A stretch of DNA of 64,000 nt from Shewanella sp. 10N.286.48.A6 (GTDB lineage: Bacteria; Pseudomonadota; Gammaproteobacteria; Enterobacterales; Shewanellaceae): NCBI RefSeq assembly GCF_002873135.1, contig NZ_MCVI01000045.1, positions 1 through 64,000 on the forward strand, read 5' to 3'. The notes beneath the pieces were generated by a model, which made no database searches, was not told the DNA's origin, and worked only from the letters and a program-made list of their open reading frames with translations. Shown piece by piece: positions 18,858-31,564 of this stretch. The number at the start of each line of letters is the position of its first letter. Positions within the stretch are counted from its first letter, which is position 1. The position numbers and the translations under genes were made by a program.

Positions 18858-20000
18858 GTGGCAGTGTCGGTAGCAGGTGGCGTAAGGCCAGGAAAAGTCA
18901 TTGAAGTTGAGCGCAGGCTGTATAAGCAACTGATTATGGGTAAGGAAAAGTTACCCTCGCAGCTTGATGACTTAGATAAGCAGTTAGAAGATGACGCCAA
19001 TAAACTTGAAGTTGAACGTTTAGCCATTAAAGCACGTTTAGAAGAGCAAGCGCGGGCTCAGTTGGTGTTACAGCGCATATCAGAGCAATTGACTAACACT
19101 GTCATAAGCTCCCTTGAGCATCAGCTCAATTCACCTCAGCAGATGTTAGCGCAATCGGGTTTAAAAGAGTCCCATATTTTATTATTGGATTTACTGCTTA
19201 ACAAAGAACCTGATCTGCGCCGAGTGCGATCGCTTGTTGAAAATATCAGCTGGCTATCGACCGATCTTATCAATTTAATCAATAGCCCAGCCTCGAGTCA
19301 CCGCAGACCGCAGCGATCAGAAGTCAAAGTAACCGACATTAAGTTAGTGCTTAATTATATTGGCATTGAAAATTTGCAAGCTGTGATCCCTTACTTTTGT
19401 TTACGGCATTGGCTGCCATCGGGCAATACTAACCTGATTTGGGCTAGTCGTAAGTTATGGCGTTACAGCATGATCACCGCCATAGCGGCCAAAGCATTGG
19501 CAGCGCTGCATCAAAAGGATGTGGCATTGGTTTATAGCGCAGCTTTGATGAAGCAATTAGGCGCAGCGACTATATTAAATGCCAGCGCCAGACAATTTGA
19601 AAACACATGGGGAACCTGGCTACGTGAGACCAGCGCCAAAGGGGATAAAACCTTATACGATGCGGTAATGGCCTCAGCATTTCCAGCTGAGGAAGTGTTT
19701 GAGCAAGTGATGTCCTATGGTGAGCAGCTTAATTGGCAATTATTGGACTTAATGGATTTTAACCAGAGCCAGCTAACCCAAGTGCTAAAAGAGCTCGATT
19801 TAAATTATCACTTTAGCGAGTTTTCCACAGAAAGCGCTATCGTTGCCAAAGCCAGTTGTTATGCCAAGGTATTAATATTAGAGCAATCGCGTTTAATTGA
19901 GCCGCAAGAGAAGCGAGTGTTATTTGATTATTATGAATTTACCGAGCAAGAGCTGATCCGTTTAAAATCGCAAAATTACCGCAAGCTTAATTTAGTTTAA
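18858..20000 (+). CDS. HDOD domain protein
   Basis: 380 residues, no signal peptide. A charged, probably coiled-coil N-terminal helix (about residues 38-75) leads into an HDOD-type all-helical domain (about 95-300), recognised by the pattern VLNYIGIENLQAVIPYF and following helices. The metal-binding HD pair of true phosphohydrolases is not evident, as usual for HDOD proteins, which are thought to act as signalling or scaffolding parts. The start is GTG at 18858 with aaagg 11 nt upstream. Function unknown. Confidence 0.7.
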   Translation: MAVSVAGGVRPGKVIEVERRLYKQLIMGKEKLPSQLDDLDKQLEDDANKLEVERLAIKARLEEQARAQLVLQRISEQLTNTVISSLEHQLNSPQQMLAQSGLKESHILLLDLLLNKEPDLRRVRSLVENISWLSTDLINLINSPASSHRRPQRSEVKVTDIKLVLNYIGIENLQAVIPYFCLRHWLPSGNTNLIWASRKLWRYSMITAIAAKALAALHQKDVALVYSAALMKQLGAATILNASARQFENTWGTWLRETSAKGDKTLYDAVMASAFPAEEVFEQVMSYGEQLNWQLLDLMDFNQSQLTQVLKELDLNYHFSEFSTESAIVAKASCYAKVLILEQSRLIEPQEKRVLFDYYEFTEQELIRLKSQNYRKLNLV

Positions 20001-21556
<1,556 letters not shown>

Positions 21557-21565
21557 TAGATAAGT

Positions 21566-21597
21566 AAAGCGTAAGGGTAAAACCTTGCGCTTTTTTA
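21566..21597 (+). terminator. Terminator after argD/astC
   Basis: Stem aaagcgtaagg / ccttgcgcttt with one G-T pair, a 6-nt loop and a T tail. It implies that astA-astD are at least partly transcribed separately. Confidence 0.8.
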
Positions 21598-21666
21598 TTG
21601 GGTTATCGGTAATGAAAAGTCTGTTTGTTGGTGACTTTTTATTACTGGATTATCAAGGAGAGTCAG

Positions 21667-24157
<2,491 letters not shown>

Positions 24158-24174
24158 TGATCTAGATAGCAATG

Positions 24175-24207
24175 AAGGCAATGACTTTTGGGTCATTGCC
24201 TTTTTTT
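24175..24207 (+). terminator. Terminator after astD
   Basis: Perfect 11-bp stem aaggcaatgac / gtcattgcctt with a 6-nt loop and seven T. It ends 17 nt before the start of the next gene, so read-through would be needed for co-transcription with the DUF1338 gene. Confidence 0.9.
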
Positions 24208-24223
24208 AAAGAAGGATTTTATT

Positions 24224-25024
24224 ATGCATACCGACGTTAACACTTTATTCGCCGCTTTATGGCAAGACTACATCAATATGACGCCCTCGGCGGCAAACAT
24301 TCAGCAACTGTTAGGGCAGGGAAAACCGATCATTAACGATCATATTGCCCTGCGTACCTTTAATATTGAAAAAGTTAACCTTGCTGTATTGGCGGCTCAT
24401 TTTGAGTCGCTTGGTTATGTTGCCAGTGGTGATTATCATTTTGAGCAGAAAAAGTTGGTTGCCAAGCATTTCGAGCATCCCGATCCGCATCAACCTAAGG
24501 TGTTTATCTCTGAGCTGTTAGTGGAAGAGTTTAACGATGAAGTGCAAAACATCATCCATGGCTTAGTTGATCAAGTGGATGCTGCGGCGACAACTGCGGA
24601 TAATTTTTTATATTCAGGCTGTCATTGGCGTGTCGATATCGCCACTTACAAAACCTTATTGGCAGAAAGCGAGTACGCAGCTTGGGTTGCGGCCATTGGT
24701 TATCGCGCTAACCATTTTACGGTTTCCATTAATGAGCTGCCTGATTTTGAAACCATTGAATCAGTCAATGAAACCCTAAAAGCTGCTGGCTTTACCTTAA
24801 ACACCGCTGGTGGTGAGATTAAAGGTTCAGCTGAAGTGCTATTAGAGCAGTCATCAACGATGGCAGATCGCATGGCGGTCAGCTTTGCAGATGGCGAACT
24901 TGAAATTCCAACTTGTTTCTATGAGTTTGCCCGTCGTTATCCGATGGCTGACGGTGACCTGTATACTGGTTTTGTCGCCGCGTCTGCTGACAAAATCTTT
25001 GAAAGTACTAATGCTGTCAAATAA
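24224..25024 (+). CDS. DUF1338 protein, HglS-like non-haem iron oxygenase
   Basis: 266 residues, cytoplasmic, VOC-superfamily type. DUF1338 includes HglS, an Fe(II) enzyme turning 2-oxoadipate into 2-hydroxyglutarate. Candidate metal ligands fit: His40 (NDHIALRTF), His164 (ANHFTV) and Glu234 (CFYEFA). Arg44, four residues after His40, matches the substrate arginine of HglS in position. The protein is shorter than the roughly 450-residue HglS/YdcJ group, so the substrate may differ. AAGGA 7 nt upstream sets the start. Its place directly after astD suggests a role in amino-acid breakdown (inference). Confidence 0.8.
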   Translation: MHTDVNTLFAALWQDYINMTPSAANIQQLLGQGKPIINDHIALRTFNIEKVNLAVLAAHFESLGYVASGDYHFEQKKLVAKHFEHPDPHQPKVFISELLVEEFNDEVQNIIHGLVDQVDAAATTADNFLYSGCHWRVDIATYKTLLAESEYAAWVAAIGYRANHFTVSINELPDFETIESVNETLKAAGFTLNTAGGEIKGSAEVLLEQSSTMADRMAVSFADGELEIPTCFYEFARRYPMADGDLYTGFVAASADKIFESTNAVK

Positions 25025-25070
25025 TGCTGCTAGCTAAGTCGGTAGAATTGCGTTAATTTTACCGCTAATG

Positions 25071-25105
25071 AAAATGCCAAGTAAGTCAGTTTATCTGGCA
25101 TTTTT
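25071..25105. terminator. Bidirectional terminator between DUF1338 gene and sensor kinase
   Basis: Stem aaaatgcca / tggcatttt with a 16-nt loop and T-runs on both strands. It serves the two convergent genes. Confidence 0.7.
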
Positions 25106-25144
25106 CATTGTTAAGTTGCAAGGTTTTAGTACGCCATTAAGGGA

Positions 25145-26503
25145 TTATGTTACGGCGCTACCATCTGGGGTGGTATTGGCAAATATAATGCAAACATGTA
25201 AGCCTTTTAACACATCACCACGCTCGAACTTGAGTTGATAACCATATTGCTCAACAATTTCTTTTACAATGGATAACCCCAGCCCATGGCCTAACACGGC
25301 TTCATCTAAACGTTTACCGCGATTGGTCAGTTGGCTGATTTGATCGTCATTGACGCCGGGGCCATCATCTTCGATACACAGGGTTAATGTTTGTTGCTGC
25401 TGAGATACCGTCAAATTGACCGCTGAATTTGCCCACTTGTAAGCGTTATCTAATAAATTACCAAACAGCTCCATACCATCTTCACGGTGTATCGGCAGGC
25501 GACTTATGTCATCGCTGACATCAATGCTGCAATGAATGTTTTTATGGTGATGTACTTTATCTAGAGTGCTAATGAGCGCCTCAAAATCACGTGGCACCAC
25601 CATTTGCGCTGCTGGCAGCATATCACCAGTAATTCTAGCTGCAGTGAGCTTACGTTCGATCATGTTGCGGATCAGGTCTAATTGCTGCTGCATGGCTTCA
25701 GCCGCTTGCGGGTTTGATAAACCCAATACTTCAACTTGTTGCTGCATCACGGCTAATGGGGTTTTTAGGCCGTGGCTTAAATTACCTAAATTATTTCTAC
25801 TGCGCTCAATTTGATTAGCGGTGTAATCTAATAATTCGTTATAGGTTTCAGCTAAAGGTTTTATTTCAACTGGAATCTTGGTGACTTCTAGGGCATCGAT
25901 TTCACCTTGGCGTAATTTGGCCAGTGAATCTTGAATGTGTTTAACTGGCTTAAATGATTGGCGTAGAATGATAAAAATACCGCCAATCATTGCCAGTAGC
26001 ATGGCGATATTAATTGCCAACTTAGTGCCAAACACTTCACTAAAGACCCGCCGGCCAATACTTAAGTCTTGAGCAACCGTAAGGGTGGCAACTTTATCGC
26101 CATTGATTGAGCCTATACCAATCGATAATAACTGCATGTCATTATTTTTTGGCCCTTTGGCTTGCCATACCCGGGTTTGATCATGCTGCAATAATTCGAT
26201 ATCTAATTGCACATCCCATAGAGAACGGGAGCGGATCACTTGATCATCGGAGTTAAATTGAAAGTATCGACCTGAATAGGCGGGTTTGTAAAAGCTGGAG
26301 AGTTGGTTTTGGTCGATGATAATTTCACCAGCATTGATATGGCTGGCGATAATGATGTGTTCTAAATCTTCTTCGAGACGATTGATGATAGAGTCATGAA
26401 ACGCTTGTCTTAACATGGACTCAAATAATATGAGTCCGATGACGGTGGCAATAATGATTAAACCGCTAAGCCATAAACTTAGCTTACTGCGGATTGATAT
26501 CAT
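25145..26503 (-). CDS. Sensor histidine kinase, PhoQ/QseC-like
   Basis: 452 residues. Two membrane helices (about residues 7-29 and 161-183) enclose a periplasmic sensor of about 130 residues. A HAMP-like linker, the HisKA site SHGLKTPL (His244), the N-box ELFGNLLDNAYKW and the G-boxes IEDDGPGV and GHGLGLSIV complete a functional kinase. The start overlaps the regulator gene stop by 4 bp (ATGA). The order PepSY protein, regulator, kinase suggests that the periplasmic PepSY protein feeds into or is controlled by the pair. The signal is unknown; Mg2+ or cationic peptides are the PhoQ precedents. Confidence 0.88.
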   Translation of the reverse strand: MISIRSKLSLWLSGLIIIATVIGLILFESMLRQAFHDSIINRLEEDLEHIIIASHINAGEIIIDQNQLSSFYKPAYSGRYFQFNSDDQVIRSRSLWDVQLDIELLQHDQTRVWQAKGPKNNDMQLLSIGIGSINGDKVATLTVAQDLSIGRRVFSEVFGTKLAINIAMLLAMIGGIFIILRQSFKPVKHIQDSLAKLRQGEIDALEVTKIPVEIKPLAETYNELLDYTANQIERSRNNLGNLSHGLKTPLAVMQQQVEVLGLSNPQAAEAMQQQLDLIRNMIERKLTAARITGDMLPAAQMVVPRDFEALISTLDKVHHHKNIHCSIDVSDDISRLPIHREDGMELFGNLLDNAYKWANSAVNLTVSQQQQTLTLCIEDDGPGVNDDQISQLTNRGKRLDEAVLGHGLGLSIVKEIVEQYGYQLKFERGDVLKGLHVCIIFANTTPDGSAVT

Positions 26504-27174
26504 TCAACAATGCCGTGAAAAATATACCCTTGGCCACGGCGGGTTTCAATGGCGGTTTTACCAAGTTTTTTACGTAAATGGGTAACGTATACTTCAACCA
26601 CATTTGATTCTTTTTCATCGTCAAATTGATAAAGCTTATCGGTAAGTTGTGCTTTTGAGAGTAATTTCTTTGGCGACATTAAAAATATTTTTAATAGTCT
26701 AAATTCCATGGCGGTTAATTCGTAATGCTTGTCACCGATATGCACTCGTTGCTCTGACTCATCAAGGGTAATGCCACCATAACTCAACTGCTTTGATGAG
26801 GTATTAAGACGGCCATGGGCACGATGAATAAGTGCCTGAACTCGCGCTAACAGCTCTTGAGCATGAAAAGGCTTACCAAGGTAGTCATCAGCCCCCGCAT
26901 TAAAGCCTTCGACCTTCTCGTGCCACTGACTGCGCGCAGTGAGCATAATCACCGGCGTATCAATGCCTTTTTCACGCCAAGACTCGACGAGTGTTAAGCC
27001 ATTACCGTCAGGCAAGCCAATATCCAAAATCACACAATCGTATTGAGTTTCTTTGATGAGGTAATCTGCTTCAACAGCTTTATCGGTTACATCAGTAACG
27101 TAGCCGGCTTGTTTTAGTTGTTTTTCAAGCTCAGCAACTAAGAGGGTGTTATCTTCAACGAGTAGCAGTTTCAT
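26500..27174 (-). CDS. OmpR/PhoP-family response regulator
   Basis: 224 residues. The receiver domain (about 1-115) has acidic residues Glu7 and Asp8, the phospho-acceptor Asp51 (VILDIGLPD), Thr in MLTAR and Lys in GKPF. A winged-helix DNA-binding domain (about 127-222) has the typical SNVVEVYVTHLRKKL and RGQGYIF. It is cognate to the kinase it overlaps by 4 bp. Its own start lies 20 bp inside the upstream PepSY gene. Confidence 0.92.
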   Translation of the reverse strand: MKLLLVEDNTLLVAELEKQLKQAGYVTDVTDKAVEADYLIKETQYDCVILDIGLPDGNGLTLVESWREKGIDTPVIMLTARSQWHEKVEGFNAGADDYLGKPFHAQELLARVQALIHRAHGRLNTSSKQLSYGGITLDESEQRVHIGDKHYELTAMEFRLLKIFLMSPKKLLSKAQLTDKLYQFDDEKESNVVEVYVTHLRKKLGKTAIETRRGQGYIFHGIVE

Positions 27175-27499
27175 TTATTTGGCATTCACTTGGTAGTTGG
27201 TCAATTGACTCTGGCATCCCATTTGTAGCATCGAGAAATAAATGGATGATATGCCCTTTTTTTATCTTTAACTGTAAATCATAACGCCATTTGTCATCCT
27301 CTTGATAGAGGCTGGCATCAATTAATTCACCCTGACAGTATTGTGCAAGTAAAGTGAGGGAATAATCAAGCGAACGAATGCTACCGGATGTAACTAAGCG
27401 TTGAACTTCATCATGTGGTAGCTCTGCAGTCATTGCTTGTGATGCTGGTGTTAGAGTCGATATAAGTAGACTGAGTAGTAATGCAGTCAGCAGCCTCAT
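27155..27499 (-). CDS. Periplasmic PepSY-like protein
   Basis: 114 residues. A Sec signal peptide (about 1-23, LLTALLLSLLISTL core) precedes a small PepSY-like domain (ELPHDEVQRLV, then WRYDLQLKIKKGHIIHLFLDATNG). PepSY proteins often accompany two-component systems as sensors or inhibitors. The ATG at 27499 is chosen because GGGAG lies 7 nt before it; another ATG at 27514 has no ribosome-binding site and touches the terminator tail. It overlaps the regulator gene by 20 bp, so coupling is likely. Confidence 0.8.
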   Translation of the reverse strand: MRLLTALLLSLLISTLTPASQAMTAELPHDEVQRLVTSGSIRSLDYSLTLLAQYCQGELIDASLYQEDDKWRYDLQLKIKKGHIIHLFLDATNGMPESIDQLPSECQINETATR

Positions 27500-27514
27500 C
27501 AGACAGACTCCCAT

Positions 27515-27551
27515 AAAAAAAGTGATAATTAGAATTGCTAATTATCACTTT
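27515..27551 (-). terminator. Terminator of crp lying in the PepSY operon leader
   Basis: Perfect 14-bp stem aaagtgataattag / ctaattatcacttt with a 5-nt loop. On the minus strand it is followed by a run of T and then directly by the ribosome-binding site of the PepSY gene. Confidence 0.85.
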
Positions 27552-27585
27552 AATTAATCACCCTTAAATCAAGCTGAAGCTTAAC

Positions 27586-28221
27586 TTAACGAGTGCCATA
27601 TACCACAATAGTTTTACCGTGAGCTTGAATAAGATTTTGTTCTTCAAGCATTTTTAATATACGGCCAACAGTCTCACGTGAACAACCTACAATTTGACCA
27701 ATCTCTTGACGAGTGATCTTAATTTGCATGCCATCAGGGTGAGTCATTGCATCTGGTTGCTTAGCAAGGTGTAATAATGTTTGTGCGATGCGTCCAGCAA
27801 CGTCTAAGAAAGCTAAATCGCCGACTTTTTGGCTAGTGCTGTGCAAACGGTAAGCCATTTGCGCAGTTAACTTCATTAGAATTTCAGGATTAACCTGAAT
27901 CAGTTGCTTGAATTTCTTGTAAGAAATTTCTGCGATTTCACAAGGTTGTTTGGCACGAACCCAAGCTGTACGTTCAGCTTGTTCTTCGAATAAACCAAGT
28001 TCACCAATAAAGTCACCTTGATTAAGGTATGAAAGGATCATTTCTTTCCCTTCTTCATCTTTAATCAATACAGCGACTGAACCTTTAACGATGTAATACA
28101 AGGTATCAGACTCTTCACCTGCGTGTATCAAGGTGCTTTTCGCTGGGTATTTATGGATGTGACAGTGTGAAAGAAACCATTCCAAAGTTGGATCAGGTTT
28201 AGGCTTGCCAATCAGAGCCAT
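27586..28221 (-). CDS. crp: cAMP receptor protein Crp
   Basis: 211 residues, nearly colinear with E. coli Crp. The cNMP-binding domain contains the phosphate-binding cassette [22 protein letters not shown], with the key Arg and Thr-like contacts. The C-terminal helix-turn-helix reads [21 protein letters not shown], matching the recognition helix that reads TGTGA. In Shewanella Crp is the main switch for anaerobic respiration genes. It is read divergently from the Sel1 gene; a terminator follows 35 bp after its stop. Confidence 0.98.
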   Translation of the reverse strand: MALIGKPKPDPTLEWFLSHCHIHKYPAKSTLIHAGEESDTLYYIVKGSVAVLIKDEEGKEMILSYLNQGDFIGELGLFEEQAERTAWVRAKQPCEIAEISYKKFKQLIQVNPEILMKLTAQMAYRLHSTSQKVGDLAFLDVAGRIAQTLLHLAKQPDAMTHPDGMQIKITRQEIGQIVGCSRETVGRILKMLEEQNLIQAHGKTIVVYGTR

Positions 28222-28596
28222 GTGTATTTCCTCGATTGATAAAATGAAAGTAAGGACTATCTAATAAAGTAATTGTACTTGAGTTAATCGTGTAAAACTT
28301 TGATGAAGATCGAGTTTAACATTATGAAAAAACAGTCAAGTACGGTATTAAGTTATTAAATTAGAAATTTATTTTTGCAGCTGCACGCCACATTATTATC
28401 TAATTTAGCCTTGTCTGTTTTAAATGGCAAGTTGATGTTTCTTTAAAAGCATTGTTTTATCAGATTTTTATCAAGCTTTAGATTGAAGATGAACGATTTA
28501 TTATGATTAATAGGGATTGGTTTATTGTAAAAATCCCCATTGGTGGTTATTGTTAATTTGATTATCAAAGTTGAATCGCTGCAGTACGAGGTTAGT
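28222..28596. other. Divergent promoter region, crp and Sel1 gene
   Basis: 375 bp, AT-rich, without another supportable gene. It must carry both promoters. I searched for the palindrome TGTGA-N6-TCACA that would suggest Crp autoregulation and found no good match. Confidence 0.5.
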
Positions 28597-29388
28597 TTGA
28601 AATATTCGCAGAAATTATTAAGTGTTGGCTTAGCCTGCTCATTAGGTTTATTGACGAGTGTCAGTGCGCCAGTCAGTGCCTTTTCAATTCCTCAATCGAA
28701 AGCATCTCAAGCGGCTAGTAAATTAGTTCATATCCAATTGCGGGCGGCGGAAGGCAATGCCGACGCACAATTTTTATTAGGGCTAATGAGTTTAGCGGGG
28801 CGATTTGTCGACCAAGATATTGATCAAGGCATTTATTGGGTCGAGCAAGCGGCGCTACAAGATCATATTAAAGCGCAGCAAACTTTGGCAGATTTAACCT
28901 TTGAAGGAAAGTTATTACCGCGGGATTTAGCGGTAGCAGAAAAATGGTACCAGTCTTTAGCTAAGCATGGCGATCCACGAGCTCACTTTCGATTAGGCTT
29001 TATTTACTCTGCTGGTGGCGATGGTGTAACCCGCAGTTGCGGCAAAGCTTTAGAGCAATTCACCCAAGCAGGTGACGAAATTGCGCTGGGGAATGTGGCG
29101 TGGATTTTAGCGACCTGCCCTGAAGAAGAGTATCGTAATGGGTCAAAAGCGGTGCAGCTTGCACTGCAATTGCTTGAAAGTAACGCTAACGATCCGACCA
29201 ACTTAGATAACCTTGCTGCTGCTTATGCCGAAATGGGTGAGTTTGAACTGGCTGTTGATACCCAACAAAAAGCCATTGAAGCATTAAAGCAAAACCCAGA
29301 AGTTGCCCAGAGCGATGAATTTATCATGCGACTTGAACAGTATCAGCAAGGCAGGGCTTATCGTGAAATCATTCCATTAATGAATTAA
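28597..29388 (+). CDS. Secreted Sel1-repeat protein
   Basis: 263 residues from the TTG start at 28597, which is supported by GAGG 5 nt upstream and by a Sec signal peptide that begins there (KYSQKLLSVGLACSLGLL, cleavage near APVSA). Three Sel1/TPR-type helical repeats follow (GNADAQFLLGLM, IKAQQTLADL, PRAHFRLGFIY), then a TPR-like C-terminal part. Sel1 proteins act as periplasmic scaffolds. A longer reading frame opens at 28540 but adds a sequence without signal features. The partner is unknown. Confidence 0.75.
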   Translation: MKYSQKLLSVGLACSLGLLTSVSAPVSAFSIPQSKASQAASKLVHIQLRAAEGNADAQFLLGLMSLAGRFVDQDIDQGIYWVEQAALQDHIKAQQTLADLTFEGKLLPRDLAVAEKWYQSLAKHGDPRAHFRLGFIYSAGGDGVTRSCGKALEQFTQAGDEIALGNVAWILATCPEEEYRNGSKAVQLALQLLESNANDPTNLDNLAAAYAEMGEFELAVDTQQKAIEALKQNPEVAQSDEFIMRLEQYQQGRAYREIIPLMN

Positions 29389-29408
29389 GCAATGTTTTGT
29401 TTGAATTG

Positions 29409-29433
29409 AAACGGCCAACAAGGCCGTTTTTTT
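29409..29433 (+). terminator. Terminator after the Sel1 gene
   Basis: Stem aaacggcc / ggccgttt with a 5-nt loop and seven T. Confidence 0.9.
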
Positions 29434-29522
29434 GTGGCTAAATTTTAGTGCGCGTGGACAAATCATAGCTATTATTAGCTGATGATTAGAGTCAGTTTAT
29501 TCATCACGACTAGGCGATCACA

Positions 29523-29954
29523 ATGAATGGAATTGTAGATAATAAATTAAAGCTCTATCAGCTTACGGTGATATTTAGCTTACTGTTTTCGCTAATGGGA
29601 TTCTCATATAACGTCTGGCGTATGGAGATAACAGAGCATAATAGCAATGTTAGAACAGCAAGTTTTGAAATGCTGCTAGAGCTAGCGCAATTAGAGCAAC
29701 TGGTCTATGCGGCGCATTACGATAATGATACTGAATTAGGTAACCCTAGGGTGGGATGGGTCAAAGTGGGCTTAATTGAAGATTTAAGTTCATTAACCAA
29801 TGATCAAGTCAGGCTTAAAGCACAAAATTTAACCTTGGTTTGGTCAGAACAATGGCAACAGATGCTAGAGAGCGAAGCTGCAAGTATGGAGATTACCGCT
29901 AAAATTGATTTGGTTCGGGCTGAGATAAAACGCTTACTGGTCTCGTTAAATTAA
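29523..29954 (+). CDS. Hypothetical single-pass membrane protein
   Basis: 143 residues. One membrane helix (about residues 12-31, LTVIFSLLFSLMGFSYNVW) is followed by a mostly helical, Glu/Leu-rich domain of about 110 residues, probably periplasmic. I do not recognise the family. It stands alone, with no strong ribosome-binding site before the ATG. No conserved motif allows a function to be proposed. Confidence 0.6.
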   Translation: MNGIVDNKLKLYQLTVIFSLLFSLMGFSYNVWRMEITEHNSNVRTASFEMLLELAQLEQLVYAAHYDNDTELGNPRVGWVKVGLIEDLSSLTNDQVRLKAQNLTLVWSEQWQQMLESEAASMEITAKIDLVRAEIKRLLVSLN

Positions 29955-30200
29955 CGGTTTAACAGGGCGAGTTGAAATGGTTTTAGTCTTAATTGAACGC
30001 GGCTTATAAGGGCGCTTCAAAGAGCAAGTGACAGGAACAGCGAATAATAGAAGCAGGTTTGCTGATATGCCCAAGTGCGCTAACAGATAAATAAGGGGGA
30101 ATTAACACCCAAGAGCACATCAACTATCGTTCTTTCGCCTGAAGTCCCGACAGCGAGAATGATAATGGTTTAGGCTTAAATTAAGCTTAACCTGCCAAGT

Positions 30201-30230
30201 TTACTTGTATTACTTGTATTACTTGTATTA
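30201..30230. repeat. 9-bp tandem repeat, three copies
   Basis: ttacttgta is repeated three times in tandem, ending 9 bp before the prkB stop codon (which lies on the minus strand). It may vary by slippage. No function is apparent. Confidence 0.8.
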
Positions 30231-30238
30231 GTCGTTGC

Positions 30239-31147
30239 TTATTCTGCTGGGCTAGCATCATCGAGCTGTTGTACTTCATCGGCAGCTGCTTTTTTCTGCA
30301 TAATATCTTTAATCAGTGGGGTTAATATTAACTCCATTGCTAATGACATCTTGCCACCAGGCACGACTAAAGTATTGATGCGTGACATAAACGAGCCGTC
30401 AATCATTCTTAAGTAATAAGGAAAATCAACATTGTCAATATCTCTAAAGCGGATCACCACAAAACTTTCGTCTAAGCTGGGGATGTCTTTAGCGCTAAAT
30501 GGATTGGAGGTATCAACTGTAGGAACTCGTTGAAAGTTGATATGGGTGCGAGAAAATTGTGGCGTCATATGCTTAATATAATCATCCATACTGCGCACAA
30601 TCGAGCCCATGACTTTTTCACGGCTATGGCCTCTGTCTGAGGTATCGCGAATAATTTTTTGAATCCACTCTAAATTGACAATGGGCACCATACCAATCAA
30701 TAAATCTACGTGCTTGGCAACATCAGCATCTTCAGTGACGACGCCGCCATGCAAACCCTCGTAATACAGCATATCGGTTTTTTCAGGTAATGGGTGCCAC
30801 TGGGTAAATGTGCCGGGCATTTGGTTAAATGGCACCGCTTCATCAAAAGTATGTAAGTAGCTACGGGTTTGGCCTTGGCCTGTTTCGGCATAGCTTTTAA
30901 AGCACTCTTCAAGTTTGACGAAATTATTGGCTTCAGGGCCAAAGTAACTGAGGTTGTTATTTTCAGCCTGTGATTTTCGAATTAATACTTCCATCTCTGC
31001 ACGGGTGAAGTTATGGAAACTATCCCCTTCAATAAACGCTGCATTAATGCCCAGCTGGCGGAAGATATGAGTAAATGCTGTGGTCGTTGTTGTTGTGCCT
31101 GCGCCAGATGAGCCAGTAACAGCAATAATGGGGTGTTTAATAGACAT
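30239..31147 (-). CDS. prkB: Phosphoribulokinase-like protein PrkB
   Basis: 302 residues. A P-loop variant GSSGAGTTTTT lies at about residues 12-22, followed by EGDSFHNFTRAEM and YFGPEANNF. The family is the heterotrophic PrkB found in E. coli beside crp, distinct from Calvin-cycle enzymes of the window's absent RuBisCO pathway. Phosphoribulokinase activity is known for the fold, but the cellular role in heterotrophs is unclear. It lies in the conserved crp-prkB-yheU-yheT neighbourhood, on the minus strand. Confidence 0.92.
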   Translation of the reverse strand: MSIKHPIIAVTGSSGAGTTTTTTAFTHIFRQLGINAAFIEGDSFHNFTRAEMEVLIRKSQAENNNLSYFGPEANNFVKLEECFKSYAETGQGQTRSYLHTFDEAVPFNQMPGTFTQWHPLPEKTDMLYYEGLHGGVVTEDADVAKHVDLLIGMVPIVNLEWIQKIIRDTSDRGHSREKVMGSIVRSMDDYIKHMTPQFSRTHINFQRVPTVDTSNPFSAKDIPSLDESFVVIRFRDIDNVDFPYYLRMIDGSFMSRINTLVVPGGKMSLAMELILTPLIKDIMQKKAAADEVQQLDDASPAE

Positions 31148-31295
31148 TTATCCTACCTAGATCAAACGTGAAGAAGTTAATTATGATGACAATTCAGTAT
31201 TTTATAATCCGTTAGTCATTCACATTCACATGTTTCAACCTGAAGAAAAACAGACTCTATTTATACGGCTTGAAACGGGTTAGGTCAATCTTGCA

Positions 31296-31562
31296 TTAAA
31301 AGAATGGCTCTTTGTCATCACTGTTTGGATGAATGATCTGCTGTTTTTGTCTAATGGCAATGGATTCATCTTCTTCGCTAAATTCAACGATGAGTTCGCC
31401 TTGTTTTAAAGCTTGTTTACATTGATTTATGGCATTTTGTAACTGAGCGTCATCGGTTTGGCCAAAAGAGCCATCTTCAATTTGGGTAAACAAGTACTCT
31501 TTAATTAAATTGTCTAATGTTGCTGGTGGCAGTTGTAGCAAGGCATCATAAGGAATAAGCAT
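31296..31562 (-). CDS. yheU: YheU family protein
   Basis: 88 residues, acidic, without signal peptide. The start MLIPYDALL with LDNLIKEYLFTQIEDG matches the small YheU family; E. coli YheU is about 72 residues, and the extra length is in the C-terminal tail. The gene begins 2 bp after the yheT stop, so the two are coupled. Function unknown. Confidence 0.88.
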   Translation of the reverse strand: MLIPYDALLQLPPATLDNLIKEYLFTQIEDGSFGQTDDAQLQNAINQCKQALKQGELIVEFSEEDESIAIRQKQQIIHPNSDDKEPFF

Positions 31563-31564
31563 AA

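Noticed and set aside
28222..28596. Crp autoregulatory site upstream of crp
   Set aside because: I found no acceptable TGTGA-N6-TCACA palindrome on reading the region.
30001..30200. Small gene or regulatory RNA between the membrane protein and prkB
   Set aside because: No open frame with a ribosome-binding site and no hairpin with T-run was seen.
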